Positions 1-7,068 of a stretch of 9,370 bases of DNA are shown in pieces. Both the position numbers and the translations under genes were made by a program. The notes beneath the pieces are model-generated. The model was not told the DNA's origin. It did no database searches and worked only from the letters and a program-made list of their open reading frames with translations. Positions within the stretch are counted from its first letter, which is position 1, and each line of letters starts with the position of its first letter. Source of the DNA: Verrucomicrobiota bacterium (GTDB lineage Bacteria; Verrucomicrobiota; Lentisphaeria; Oligosphaerales; Oligosphaeraceae); NCBI GenBank assembly GCA_022709995.1, contig JAKLHU010000049.1, positions 1 to 9,370 on the forward strand, given 5' to 3'.

Positions 1-24
1 AATTCCGCTGGTAAGCGACCTCTT

Positions 25-2547
25 ATGAGCGACCTTGACGAACTCACGGAATTATACCTCCAGTCACTGCGCGACGGGTCCAGCGTCGACATCCGGCAAT
101 TCGCCGACCGCTATCCCGACTGCCGCGACGAACTGCTGGAAATTCTCCCCGTGCTGGCCGCCATGGAGGACCTCGGGCACACCTCCCGCGCCTCGTCTCG
201 ACCCGCCCAGGTCACCTTCCCGGACCAGCTGGGGGAATTCCGCTTGGAAGAACGCCTCGGCCAGGGCGGCATGGGCACCGTCTTCAAGGCGACCCAGCAG
301 TCCCTCAACCGGCCCGTCGCCATCAAAATCCTGGCCCCGACCTGGGCCGCCGACGCCCGGCAGCGGGAGAAATTCGACAATGAATCGCGCTTGATTGCCT
401 GCCTGCATCACACCAACATCGTGGAGGTGTATGGCGCCGGCCAGGACCAGGGCTACTGCTATTACGTCATGGAACTCGTCGACGGCCATGGCCTGAACGA
501 CCCGCGCTGGCGGGAGCTAATCGCAACCGGCAACCTGGAAGAGACCATCGCCAAAATCGGCCTGCAGGCCGCCGAGGCCCTCTCCTACGCCCACCGGCAG
601 GGAATCCTCCACCGCGACGTCAAGCCGTCCAACCTGCTCCTGGATAAAAACGGCACCGTGCACGTCAGCGATTTCGGCCTGGCGACCGCCCTCAACCAGG
701 ACGCCGTCTCCACCGTCGCCAGCCAGTCCCAGGACGGCACCCTCCGCTACATGGCGCCGGAACGGCTGCTGAACAACGGCGGCGGCGCGGCCGCCGACCA
801 GTACAGCCTCGGCCTGACCCTGTACGAACTCCTCGCCGGCCGGCCCGCCCTGTCCCACGATTCGCCGGGAAAAATGATCAAACGCATCTGCGAAGAAGGC
901 GTGCCGCCCCTGCCGGCCAGGAATTCCGACCTGGCCGTCATCATCAACAAGAGCGTTTCGTTCATCCCGGAAGAGCGCTATCGCAGCCTGGAGGTCATGG
1001 CCGCCGACCTGCGGCGCTTCCTGCGCCACGAGCCGATCCTGGCCCGGTCGTCCTCCTGGCTGCGCCGCCTCCGCCTCTGGACCCGGCGCCGACCTGCTGT
1101 GGCCATACTCACCTTCCTCACCATTTTTCTCGGCATCCTGCTCCTGAACGCGGTCACCATCGGCTATCTGGAAATCAGCGAAGCCCTGCAAAAAGTCAAC
1201 CTCGAGCGCCAGCGCGCCGAAGAAAACATCCGCATCGCGGACGCCACCCTGGCGCGCATTTTCAAGCGCACTCTCACTACCGCCAACATCGACGTCGAGC
1301 TGCCGCCGACCCGCGCCAACACCCGCCTGCTGCATGACATCATGCCCTATTTCGAGAAAATCGCGGCCGAGGGCGATGCGTCCCAGGCCAAGATCGCCCA
1401 GGCGAAAAAAGTGCTCGGCACCATCGCCCTGCGCTCCAACAACCTGCCCCTGGCGGAATCCATCCTGGCCGAGGCCGCCCTGCTCTTCCCCAGCAAATCC
1501 GTCGACGCCGCCTACTGCCGCAACCAGCAGGCCCTGGCCATCTACCAGCAGAAGCGAACCGTCGAGGCCTGGAAACTATGGCAGAAAATCGCGGCCGACT
1601 TCGAACGCAGCGACGACTACACCTGCCGCCTGGAAGCCGTCCGGGCCCTCCGTTCCGCCGCCCATTCCAGTCTGTCGGCGACCATCGAAAACAAATTTCC
1701 GCGGCGCCCCCTCCGGCGCGGACCACGTTCAGACAGCCCGCCGGAAGCGCCGGCGGAGAGCGCCGACGCCGCGCCTGTCGCCGGCGCTGGCGTTGCCGAC
1801 GCGGCGCCAGCCGCGCCCGGGGCGGTGGAGCGGGCGCAGACCCTCAAAAAGGCGATGGCGATTCTGCTGGACATCATGCGGGACCGCCCGGACCATCCGG
1901 ATTGCCGTTTCATGCAGGCCCTTCTGCTCTCGGACGCCCCCAACATCCTGCGCGACCCCATCACCATCGCCGGCCGCGTCGTGGAACCATTTGCCGTCCT
2001 CGACCGCTTGACCGCGGACTTTCCGGACAACAACCAGTACCGCCTGGAGCTGATCCGCTGCGCCCAGAAGCTTGACCTGCGCGAACCAGCCTACCAGGAC
2101 AACATCCTCAAAGTCCGACGGGCGCTGCGCCACCGGGAAATCCTCCTGGCCACCTACCCCTGGGACAGCGACGTCGTTGACGCCGTCTTCGCCCTGCAGC
2201 AGAACTACCTCAACGCCCTCATCCGCAAAGGCGAGTACCGCACCTCGAACCGGGTTCTGCACCAGACCATCGGTCTTCTCCGCCTGCTGGTCTCCCAGCC
2301 GGAGGCCCTGCCGGAAACTCAGGAACGGCTGATCGGGATCCTCTTCCAGCAGATTGCCGGAACTATCCGCCACCGCCAGACCGAGGAAACCGAGGAAATG
2401 CTCGAAGACCTCCGCATCCTCCTCAAATCATACAACGGGCCACGGGCCGCCGAATTCCAGAAGAAGCTCGATGACCTGGCGCGGCTGGCCGCCGCCGAAC
2501 CCCAGGCGCCATCACCGCCAACCGCCAACCGCCAAACGGCGCCATGA
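25..2547 (+). CDS. Transmembrane serine/threonine protein kinase (PknB-type) with C-terminal repeat region
   Basis: Predicted membrane-anchored Hanks-type kinase that phosphorylates Ser/Thr on cytoplasmic targets; its targets are unknown. After a short helical region (about residues 1-60, also common ahead of PVC kinases) the kinase domain spans about 70-335. It has the Gly-rich loop GQGGMG (79-84), ATP-anchoring K101 in VAIK, candidate alpha-C E120, HRDVKPSN with catalytic D198 and N203, DFG at 216-218, GT at 238-239 and APE at 244-246, so all catalytic residues are present. One hydrophobic helix (about 357-380) follows an Arg-rich stop-transfer segment, then a probable coiled coil (383-412). 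The remainder is helical and TPR-like, and should lie outside the cytoplasm. It is interrupted by an Ala/Pro-rich linker (about 559-605). Total length is 840 aa. The start at 25 is preceded by only a weak GGTAAG ribosome site, and just 24 upstream bases are visible. Kinase assignment is firm; the sensor role of the C-terminus is inferred. Confidence 0.95.
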   Translation: MSDLDELTELYLQSLRDGSSVDIRQFADRYPDCRDELLEILPVLAAMEDLGHTSRASSRPAQVTFPDQLGEFRLEERLGQGGMGTVFKATQQSLNRPVAIKILAPTWAADARQREKFDNESRLIACLHHTNIVEVYGAGQDQGYCYYVMELVDGHGLNDPRWRELIATGNLEETIAKIGLQAAEALSYAHRQGILHRDVKPSNLLLDKNGTVHVSDFGLATALNQDAVSTVASQSQDGTLRYMAPERLLNNGGGAAADQYSLGLTLYELLAGRPALSHDSPGKMIKRICEEGVPPLPARNSDLAVIINKSVSFIPEERYRSLEVMAADLRRFLRHEPILARSSSWLRRLRLWTRRRPAVAILTFLTIFLGILLLNAVTIGYLEISEALQKVNLERQRAEENIRIADATLARIFKRTLTTANIDVELPPTRANTRLLHDIMPYFEKIAAEGDASQAKIAQAKKVLGTIALRSNNLPLAESILAEAALLFPSKSVDAAYCRNQQALAIYQQKRTVEAWKLWQKIAADFERSDDYTCRLEAVRALRSAAHSSLSATIENKFPRRPLRRGPRSDSPPEAPAESADAAPVAGAGVADAAPAAPGAVERAQTLKKAMAILLDIMRDRPDHPDCRFMQALLLSDAPNILRDPITIAGRVVEPFAVLDRLTADFPDNNQYRLELIRCAQKLDLREPAYQDNILKVRRALRHREILLATYPWDSDVVDAVFALQQNYLNALIRKGEYRTSNRVLHQTIGLLRLLVSQPEALPETQERLIGILFQQIAGTIRHRQTEETEEMLEDLRILLKSYNGPRAAEFQKKLDDLARLAAAEPQAPSPPTANRQTAP

Positions 2548-2642
2548 ATGACGACCAGCGTCTTCCGGCGGGAAGCGGCGGCCAGGACCGGCATGGCCGC
2601 CGACCCCACCATCCCATCCATAATACAATCAGACGCCCATGA
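2544..2642 (+). CDS. Possible 32-codon bridging ORF (doubtful)
   Basis: A short frame starts with an ATG overlapping the kinase stop (ATGA, 2544-2547) and ends with a TGA overlapping the acetyltransferase ATG (ATGA, 2639-2642). The predicted peptide is 32 aa, basic and rich in Gly, His, Arg and Pro (for example the segment GRRPHHPIH), with no signal peptide, membrane helix or recognisable domain. No clear ribosome site precedes it, because the upstream bases are the kinase tail. It could couple translation of the kinase to that of the acetyltransferase, or be a chance frame in GC-rich DNA. No function is assigned. The overlaps are directly visible; whether it is expressed is speculative. Confidence 0.2.
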   Translation: MNDDQRLPAGSGGQDRHGRRPHHPIHNTIRRP

Positions 2643-3448
2643 ACCAGACCATCCACACCTACGCCAGTCTGACCCGCGACCTGGAGCATAGCGGAATCCG
2701 CCGGCAGGACACGCTCCTGGTGCATTCTTCCATGAAAGCCATCGGCCAGGTCGAGGGCCGGGCCGACACCGTCCTGGATGTCTTGAGCGACTACCTGCGG
2801 GCCGAGGGCCTGCTGGTGTTCCCGACCCTGACCTGGAGCAACGTCAATGCCGAACAGCCGGTCTTCTCGGTTCGCGACACCCCCGCGGTGGTCGGCATTT
2901 TGCCGGAACTGTTCCGGCAACGCCCCGGCGTACGCCGCTCCCGCCATCCGACCCACTCGGTCGCGGCGCTGGGCCGCGAGGCCGAAGCCTTCGTCGAAGG
3001 CCATGAACGCTTTGACTCCCCGGCCGCCCTCGGCTCGCCCTGGGACCGGCTGCGGCAGCGGCACGCCAAAATCATGTTCATCGGCGCCAGCATCGCCCAC
3101 AACACCTTCCTGCATGGCGTCGAAGAATGGGGCCAAGCCGCCCATATTCTCGGCGACACGCAGCAGCAACTGATCGTCGTCGACGAATCCGGCCAGCGCA
3201 TTCCAGTGCCGTCGCGCCGGCACCTCGGCGGCCATTCCCGCTACTACGCCTGCCTCGAACCGCACTTCGAGGCCATCGGAGCCCTGTCCCGCACCCGCTT
3301 CGGCGACGCGGACACCACGATTCTCGACGCCGAACCATGCGCCGCTTTCGTCCTCGACCTCCTCAAACGCTTTCCGGCCACGTTCACCCTGGAATGGAAC
3401 CAGGCCCATCCCGATTTTTTCGCCGACGTCCTTCCCCGCGTCCGCTGA
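2639..3448 (+). CDS. Aminoglycoside N(3)-acetyltransferase family protein (AAC(3)/YokD-type)
   Basis: Acetyl-CoA-dependent N-acetyltransferase of the antibiotic_NAT/AAC(3) fold, a family that acetylates the 3-amino group of aminoglycosides or, in many environmental members, an unknown amino-sugar-like amine. The 269 aa match the family length. Visible family blocks in order are LLVHSSMKAIG (26-36), FPTLTW (61-66), TPAVVGILPE (81-90), RSRHPTHSVAALG (100-112), SPWDRL (133-138), and FIGASIAHNTFLH followed by EE (147-163). The last block carries the His/Glu pair (H159 with E162 or E163) expected near the active site. There is no signal peptide, so it is cytoplasmic. It lies 91 bases after the kinase and 49 before the glycosidase, all on the same strand. 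The start lacks a Shine-Dalgarno; TACAAT at 2624-2629 resembles a -10 box and would give a nearly leaderless mRNA. Real resistance activity is uncertain. An amino-sugar substrate is an inference from the neighbouring hexosaminidase. Confidence 0.88.
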   Translation: MNQTIHTYASLTRDLEHSGIRRQDTLLVHSSMKAIGQVEGRADTVLDVLSDYLRAEGLLVFPTLTWSNVNAEQPVFSVRDTPAVVGILPELFRQRPGVRRSRHPTHSVAALGREAEAFVEGHERFDSPAALGSPWDRLRQRHAKIMFIGASIAHNTFLHGVEEWGQAAHILGDTQQQLIVVDESGQRIPVPSRRHLGGHSRYYACLEPHFEAIGALSRTRFGDADTTILDAEPCAAFVLDLLKRFPATFTLEWNQAHPDFFADVLPRVR

Positions 3449-3487
3449 ACCGCGCCGCCGCCACCCATCCCCAATCACCCCACCGAT

Positions 3488-3492
3488 AGGAA
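3488..3492 (+). promoter_or_regulatory. Ribosome binding site of the GH20-like gene
   Basis: AGGAA lies 5 bases before the ATG at 3498. It supports this start, which is followed directly by a signal peptide. Confidence 0.6.
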
Positions 3493-3497
3493 CCACC

Positions 3498-6400
3498 ATG
3501 ACCGCTGGCAGACATCGCCTTTTCCCGCGCCGCGCCTTGCTGCTCTCCCTCGGGATGCTGGTGGCGCTGACGGCCGCCGCCGACCTGCTCCAAAATGGCA
3601 ACTTCCAAACCGACGCCAATGGCGATGGCGTCGCCGACCAGTGGCGAATCGACAGCACCGCCGGCCTGCAGGGCGACTATGCCGTGACGGAAGAAGACGG
3701 CCGCCCGTGCCAAAAACTGATTCTGCACACACCCCTCCAGAAAATGCAGATCTTCCGGGTCTCTCAAACCGACATCCCGGCCCGGCCCGAGAAGCATTTC
3801 CTCCTCACCGGCGCCGTCAAGGCGGAAGCGGCCGCCTCGGTCTACCTCTATGAACACCAGCAGGATGGCAAATATGTGACCCATGCCGTCAAGATCGACA
3901 ACAACAACCAGGGCTGGCAGAACGTCAGCCTGCTCCTCAAAACCTCGCCCGAATGCCGCGCCTTCAAGCTGTCGCTGATCGCCACCGGCGCCGACAAGCC
4001 CGTCTGGTTCAGCGACTTCGCCATTGTCGACGTCGAGGCGCCGCCGCGCCGGCGGGTGCCCCAGATCGCGGCGGCGCCGCCCTTGACCGCCGACTGGGCC
4101 GCTCCCGAATGGCGCCCGGCCGTCAGCGCCGACGCCTTCATCCGCCGCGGCAACGACGTCAAACGCCCGGTCGCCAACACCGAAGCCCGCCTCGCCCTGA
4201 CCGGCAACACCCTCCACCTCATCATGCAATGCGAGGAACCGCGACTCGCCGATGTGCGCACCCAGCCCGGCGGAACTTGGGATGACGACACCGTCGAAGT
4301 CTTCCTCAAAACGCCGGCCGACGGCGGCCTGCTGCAATTCGGCCTGACGTCGGCCGGCGCCAAATTGAATCATGCCATCCAGGAAAGCACGACTGGCTTC
4401 CATACGGACTGGCACTCCCGGGCGACGACGGCCAACGCCGCCTCGAAGCCGACGACGCCTGCCTGGGACGGCGCCGTGTCCAGGCAAGCCCAAACCTGGA
4501 CCGCTCAATTCGCCATCACCCTCCCGGAAAACGCCATCCCACCCTCCCGCCAGATCGAAGTCCTGCTGGCCCGTTCACGCAAATTGAACGACTTCGCGGA
4601 AGACAGCTCCTGGGGTTGGACCAACGGCAGCTTTTTCCGCCTCAGCGCCTGCTTTTCCCGCCTGGCCCTGGCGACCATTCCCGGCTCGGCGCCATCCGGA
4701 CCCGCGCTTGACGCCCCGCCGCCGCCGCCACCAGGCCAGAGGGTCGTGCCCGCCCCGCAGTCGTTCCAGCCACTGGCGGACGCGCCCGCACTCCTGAAAA
4801 ACCCGGTCCGCGTCTATGCCGGGCCGGGCGCCGCCAAGGCCCGGGACGCCATGGCCGTGATTTTCCGCCACCGCTTCGGCGTGGACATCGCGGCGGCCGA
4901 AGATCAACGGCAGGCTGACGTCGTGCTGGCGATTGCCCCGGACCTGACCTGGGCCGGCAGCGACGCCCTCGCCGCCTGGCAGCGGGACGAAGGCTACCGC
5001 CTGCAGACCGGCCCGGTCACGACGGCGACGGCGCGCACCCACCGCGGGCTGGTCTTCGCCCTCCAGACCATGGCCCAGCTCGCCGACGCCAGCGCCTCGG
5101 CCGTGCGCATCCGCCCGGCCGAGGTGACGGACTGGCCCGACCTGGCCCGGCGCGGCTGGCACGTCACCGCCCCCCAGACGCACGCCGACGTGCCCGCCGC
5201 CCTGGACGTGATCGACGTGATGGCGGCCCTGAAAATGAACTGGATCTCCATCCAGTTCGACAACCGCTTCCAGTATGAGCGCCATCCGGAGCTGTCCGGC
5301 CCGAACGCGCCGACCAAGGACGACCACCGGCAGCTCGCCGCCAGAATCGACCTCTACGGCATGGAAGTCATTCCCATGACCCAGTGCATGTCGCACTTCA
5401 ACTACTTTCTGAAGCTGCCGGCATTCAAACATCTGGCCGAAATCCCCGAGCCCGGCCCGGACACCGGCCGCAAGCAGCTCTGGAACTACTGCCCGCGCCA
5501 CCCCGAAGTCCACGCCCTCATCTTTGACATGATCGAAGAACACCTGGAATGCTACCCGCAGGCCCAATGGTACCACGTGGGGCTGGATGAAATCACCTTT
5601 GAGGCCATCGGGGTCTGCGAACGCTGCCGCGGCGCCACCGGCGGCGTCCTCCTGGCCGAAGAAGTCAACCGCCTGCATGCCTTCCTGACGTCCAAAGGCA
5701 AACGCATGTGCATGTGGGGAGACCAGCTCCTCGTCGAACACAACGGCGGCAAGCCCTTCCATACAGCGGCGGCCTTGCCGGACGTCCCCCGCGATGTCGT
5801 CATCTTCGACTGGCATTACTCCGAGACAACCGAATACCCGTCCGTGCAATTCTTCCAGAAACATGGCTTCGAGGTCATCGGCAGCGGGTGGTTCTTCCCG
5901 GGCAACATCGTCCCCTTCATCGCCGAGATGTTCCGACAGGAAGGGCTCGGCTACGGCGGCACGAGCTGGGTCAGCATCGCGCAAATCCGCCACAAATTCC
6001 AGCTGATGACGGCCTTCGTCCTGGCCGGCGACCGGTGCTGGAAAAAAACAGCGACGGCGCTGGACGACCTTTCCTATCGTCCGATAGACGTTTTCCGCGC
6101 GCTCTACGACGGCGCTTCGGCCCGCCAGCCCGCTCGCTTCCGCGAACTGCCCATTGCCGCCTGGGGCACGATGGCGCTGACCGGCGGCGGTGCCCATGCC
6201 TGGATGGGCCAAGGTCCAGAACATGACGCCGCCGCCCTGCCGACCGGCCGCGGCTGGTTCGCCGGCGTGCCGTTCACCATCCCCGCCACCGACAAACCGG
6301 TCGTCGCCCTGGCCTCGGCAAAGGACGATCCCGCCCTGGTCCCCGACTCGGCCTGGCAGATCCCCGTCGGCGGCAAAATCGCCGGACTGGCCTTCCTCCA

Positions 6401-6740
6401 GACCTGTTCCGTGCCGGAAAAATTCCAACGGCACCTGTATGACCGCAGCAACCTCAACCCGGTCAAGCCGGCCATGTACATCGTTCACTACGAAGATGGC
6501 GCCACGGCAACCATACCGCTGACGTGGGGGGTCACGTTGTCATCCTGGAATACCCAGATGGGCTCCTCGGACGCCGTCATCGGCTGGCAGGGAAAGACCC
6601 GCGGCGGCGCCATGCTCTCGGTCGAAGTGCTGACCTGGTGGAACCCGCGCCCCGAAGCCGAAGTCGCCGCTATTGACTTCCTCAGTTCACGCAACAGCGT
6701 CCGTCCAGCCCTCCTGGGCCTGACCGCCATCCTGGAGTGA
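3498..6740 (+). CDS. Secreted multi-domain glycoside hydrolase family 20-like beta-N-acetylhexosaminidase
   Basis: Predicted exported enzyme removing terminal GlcNAc/GalNAc-type residues from glycans by substrate-assisted catalysis. A signal peptide (Arg-rich n-region, hydrophobic 13-25, AAA cleavage site near residue 28) precedes a CBM4/9-like beta-sandwich (about 30-180, opening LLQNGNFQTDANGDGVADQW). Next come a CBM9/DOMON-like module (about 197-390, with TWDDDTVEVFL), a poly-Pro linker (407-412), a GH20b-like alpha/beta domain (about 415-540), the GH20 TIM barrel (about 548-870) and a C-terminal beta-rich domain (about 915-1075). The catalytic Asp-Glu pair is D697-E698 in WYHVGLDE. The substrate-side Arg motif is divergent: RGW at 552-554 lacks the following Asp and Arg of classical RGxxxDxxR. 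Two Cys (707, 710) sit just after the active site. At 1080 aa it is longer than a minimal GH20 because of the added modules. Fold and catalytic pair are clear; exact sugar specificity is unknown. Confidence 0.88.
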   Translation: MTAGRHRLFPRRALLLSLGMLVALTAAADLLQNGNFQTDANGDGVADQWRIDSTAGLQGDYAVTEEDGRPCQKLILHTPLQKMQIFRVSQTDIPARPEKHFLLTGAVKAEAAASVYLYEHQQDGKYVTHAVKIDNNNQGWQNVSLLLKTSPECRAFKLSLIATGADKPVWFSDFAIVDVEAPPRRRVPQIAAAPPLTADWAAPEWRPAVSADAFIRRGNDVKRPVANTEARLALTGNTLHLIMQCEEPRLADVRTQPGGTWDDDTVEVFLKTPADGGLLQFGLTSAGAKLNHAIQESTTGFHTDWHSRATTANAASKPTTPAWDGAVSRQAQTWTAQFAITLPENAIPPSRQIEVLLARSRKLNDFAEDSSWGWTNGSFFRLSACFSRLALATIPGSAPSGPALDAPPPPPPGQRVVPAPQSFQPLADAPALLKNPVRVYAGPGAAKARDAMAVIFRHRFGVDIAAAEDQRQADVVLAIAPDLTWAGSDALAAWQRDEGYRLQTGPVTTATARTHRGLVFALQTMAQLADASASAVRIRPAEVTDWPDLARRGWHVTAPQTHADVPAALDVIDVMAALKMNWISIQFDNRFQYERHPELSGPNAPTKDDHRQLAARIDLYGMEVIPMTQCMSHFNYFLKLPAFKHLAEIPEPGPDTGRKQLWNYCPRHPEVHALIFDMIEEHLECYPQAQWYHVGLDEITFEAIGVCERCRGATGGVLLAEEVNRLHAFLTSKGKRMCMWGDQLLVEHNGGKPFHTAAALPDVPRDVVIFDWHYSETTEYPSVQFFQKHGFEVIGSGWFFPGNIVPFIAEMFRQEGLGYGGTSWVSIAQIRHKFQLMTAFVLAGDRCWKKTATALDDLSYRPIDVFRALYDGASARQPARFRELPIAAWGTMALTGGGAHAWMGQGPEHDAAALPTGRGWFAGVPFTIPATDKPVVALASAKDDPALVPDSAWQIPVGGKIAGLAFLQTCSVPEKFQRHLYDRSNLNPVKPAMYIVHYEDGATATIPLTWGVTLSSWNTQMGSSDAVIGWQGKTRGGAMLSVEVLTWWNPRPEAEVAAIDFLSSRNSVRPALLGLTAILE

Positions 6741-6771
6741 AGAAGCCACCACGCGGCTGTTCAGTGGCCGG

Positions 6772-6798
6772 CAGGCCGGCAACAGGATTGCCGGCCTG
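6772..6798 (+). terminator. Strong hairpin downstream of the GH20-like gene
   Basis: A perfect 11-bp stem, CAGGCCGGCAA with TTGCCGGCCTG, closes a 5-base loop (cagga) 31 bases after the stop at 6740. It has no U-rich tail, so it is either a non-canonical terminator or mRNA 3'-end stabiliser, or the outer end of the inverted-repeat element that overlaps it. The structure is certain; its role is inferred. Confidence 0.5.
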
Positions 6799-7006
6799 AA
6801 GTTTGGCAAAACTCCTGATTGCAGTACCCAGACTTCGCCCGTCTATCCACGCCGTCCGCTGAACTGCAATTTTGGGTGCGACTGTAGTTGCCGCTTCGCC
6901 GAACTGGGCAAGGGAGAAATAGACACTCGGGCGCCTCAGGGCCTGAGGCACCTACTTGAGAGCGTCGAGCCGTTTTTCCGTGGGATATGCCAAAGTTCAG
7001 GCCGGC
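6790..7006. mobile_element. MITE-like or REP-like non-coding element with 19-bp terminal inverted repeats
   Basis: The left end GCCGGCCTGAAGTTTGGCA (6790-6808) and the right end TGCCAAAGTTCAGGCCGGC (6988-7006) are reverse complements at 18 of 19 positions and bound about 217 bp. The interior has runs such as CTGCAATTTTGGG that look less GC-rich than the flanking genes, plus one internal hairpin (6933-6949). Each end can also form its own local hairpin with the adjacent outer bases. No transposase gene and no clear target-site duplication are visible. It may be a non-autonomous transposable element, a REP-type dispersed repeat, or a structured bidirectional terminator between convergent genes. 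The inverted repeats are observed; mobility is inferred. Confidence 0.45.
6933..6949. repeat. Small palindrome inside the element
   Basis: GCCTCAG and CTGAGGC form a perfect 7-bp inverted repeat around a 3-base centre. It may be an internal stem of the surrounding element. Confidence 0.45.
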
Positions 7007-7020
7007 CGCTGGCGGCCGGC
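7001..7020 (-). terminator. GC-rich hairpin downstream of the SGNH hydrolase gene
   Basis: GCCGGCCGC and GCGGCCGGC form a perfect 9-bp stem, nominally with a 2-base centre, so the real loop must open an extra pair. It lies 48 bases past the minus-strand stop at 7069 and overlaps the right inverted repeat. A shorter stem (GCCGC, 7043-7047, with GCGGC, 7051-7055) lies between it and the gene. No U-tract follows, so intrinsic termination is uncertain. Confidence 0.4.
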
Positions 7021-7068
7021 TCGGGCTCGGCCAGGGGGGCCGGCCGCGTAGCGGCAAGGCGCCTTTCG

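Larger units (their letters stand above)
6741..7068. other. Convergent intergenic region with hairpins and an inverted-repeat-bounded segment
   Basis: This 328-base gap separates the converging GH20-like and SGNH genes. It contains GC-rich hairpins near both ends, a small central hairpin, and 19-bp inverted repeats at 6790-6808 and 6988-7006. No convincing coding region was found: the minus-strand frames that cross it match no family I recognise and one runs into the GH20 3' end. No tRNA or rRNA was seen. Confidence 0.7.

Noticed and set aside
2639..3448. Mobile aminoglycoside-resistance gene
   Set aside because: No integron, transposon or insertion sequence flanks it and its composition matches its neighbours, so recent acquisition as a resistance gene is not supported.
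2423..3658. 411-codon minus-strand frame across the acetyltransferase
   Set aside because: It spans three real plus-strand features and their gaps and has no recognisable domain.
4708..4733. Short CCG-type repeat in the GH20-like gene
   Set aside because: It encodes the poly-Pro inter-domain linker and is explained by protein architecture.
4575..6488. 637-codon open frame on the minus strand opposite the GH20-like gene
   Set aside because: It is a shadow of high-GC codon use; the plus-strand protein has clear domains and catalytic residues, and the antisense translation matches no family.
6682..6951. 89-codon minus-strand frame in the convergent gap
   Set aside because: It overlaps the GH20 3' end, has no family motif, and its frame is mostly explained by the inverted-repeat element. 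It could be a remnant, but nothing supports a gene.
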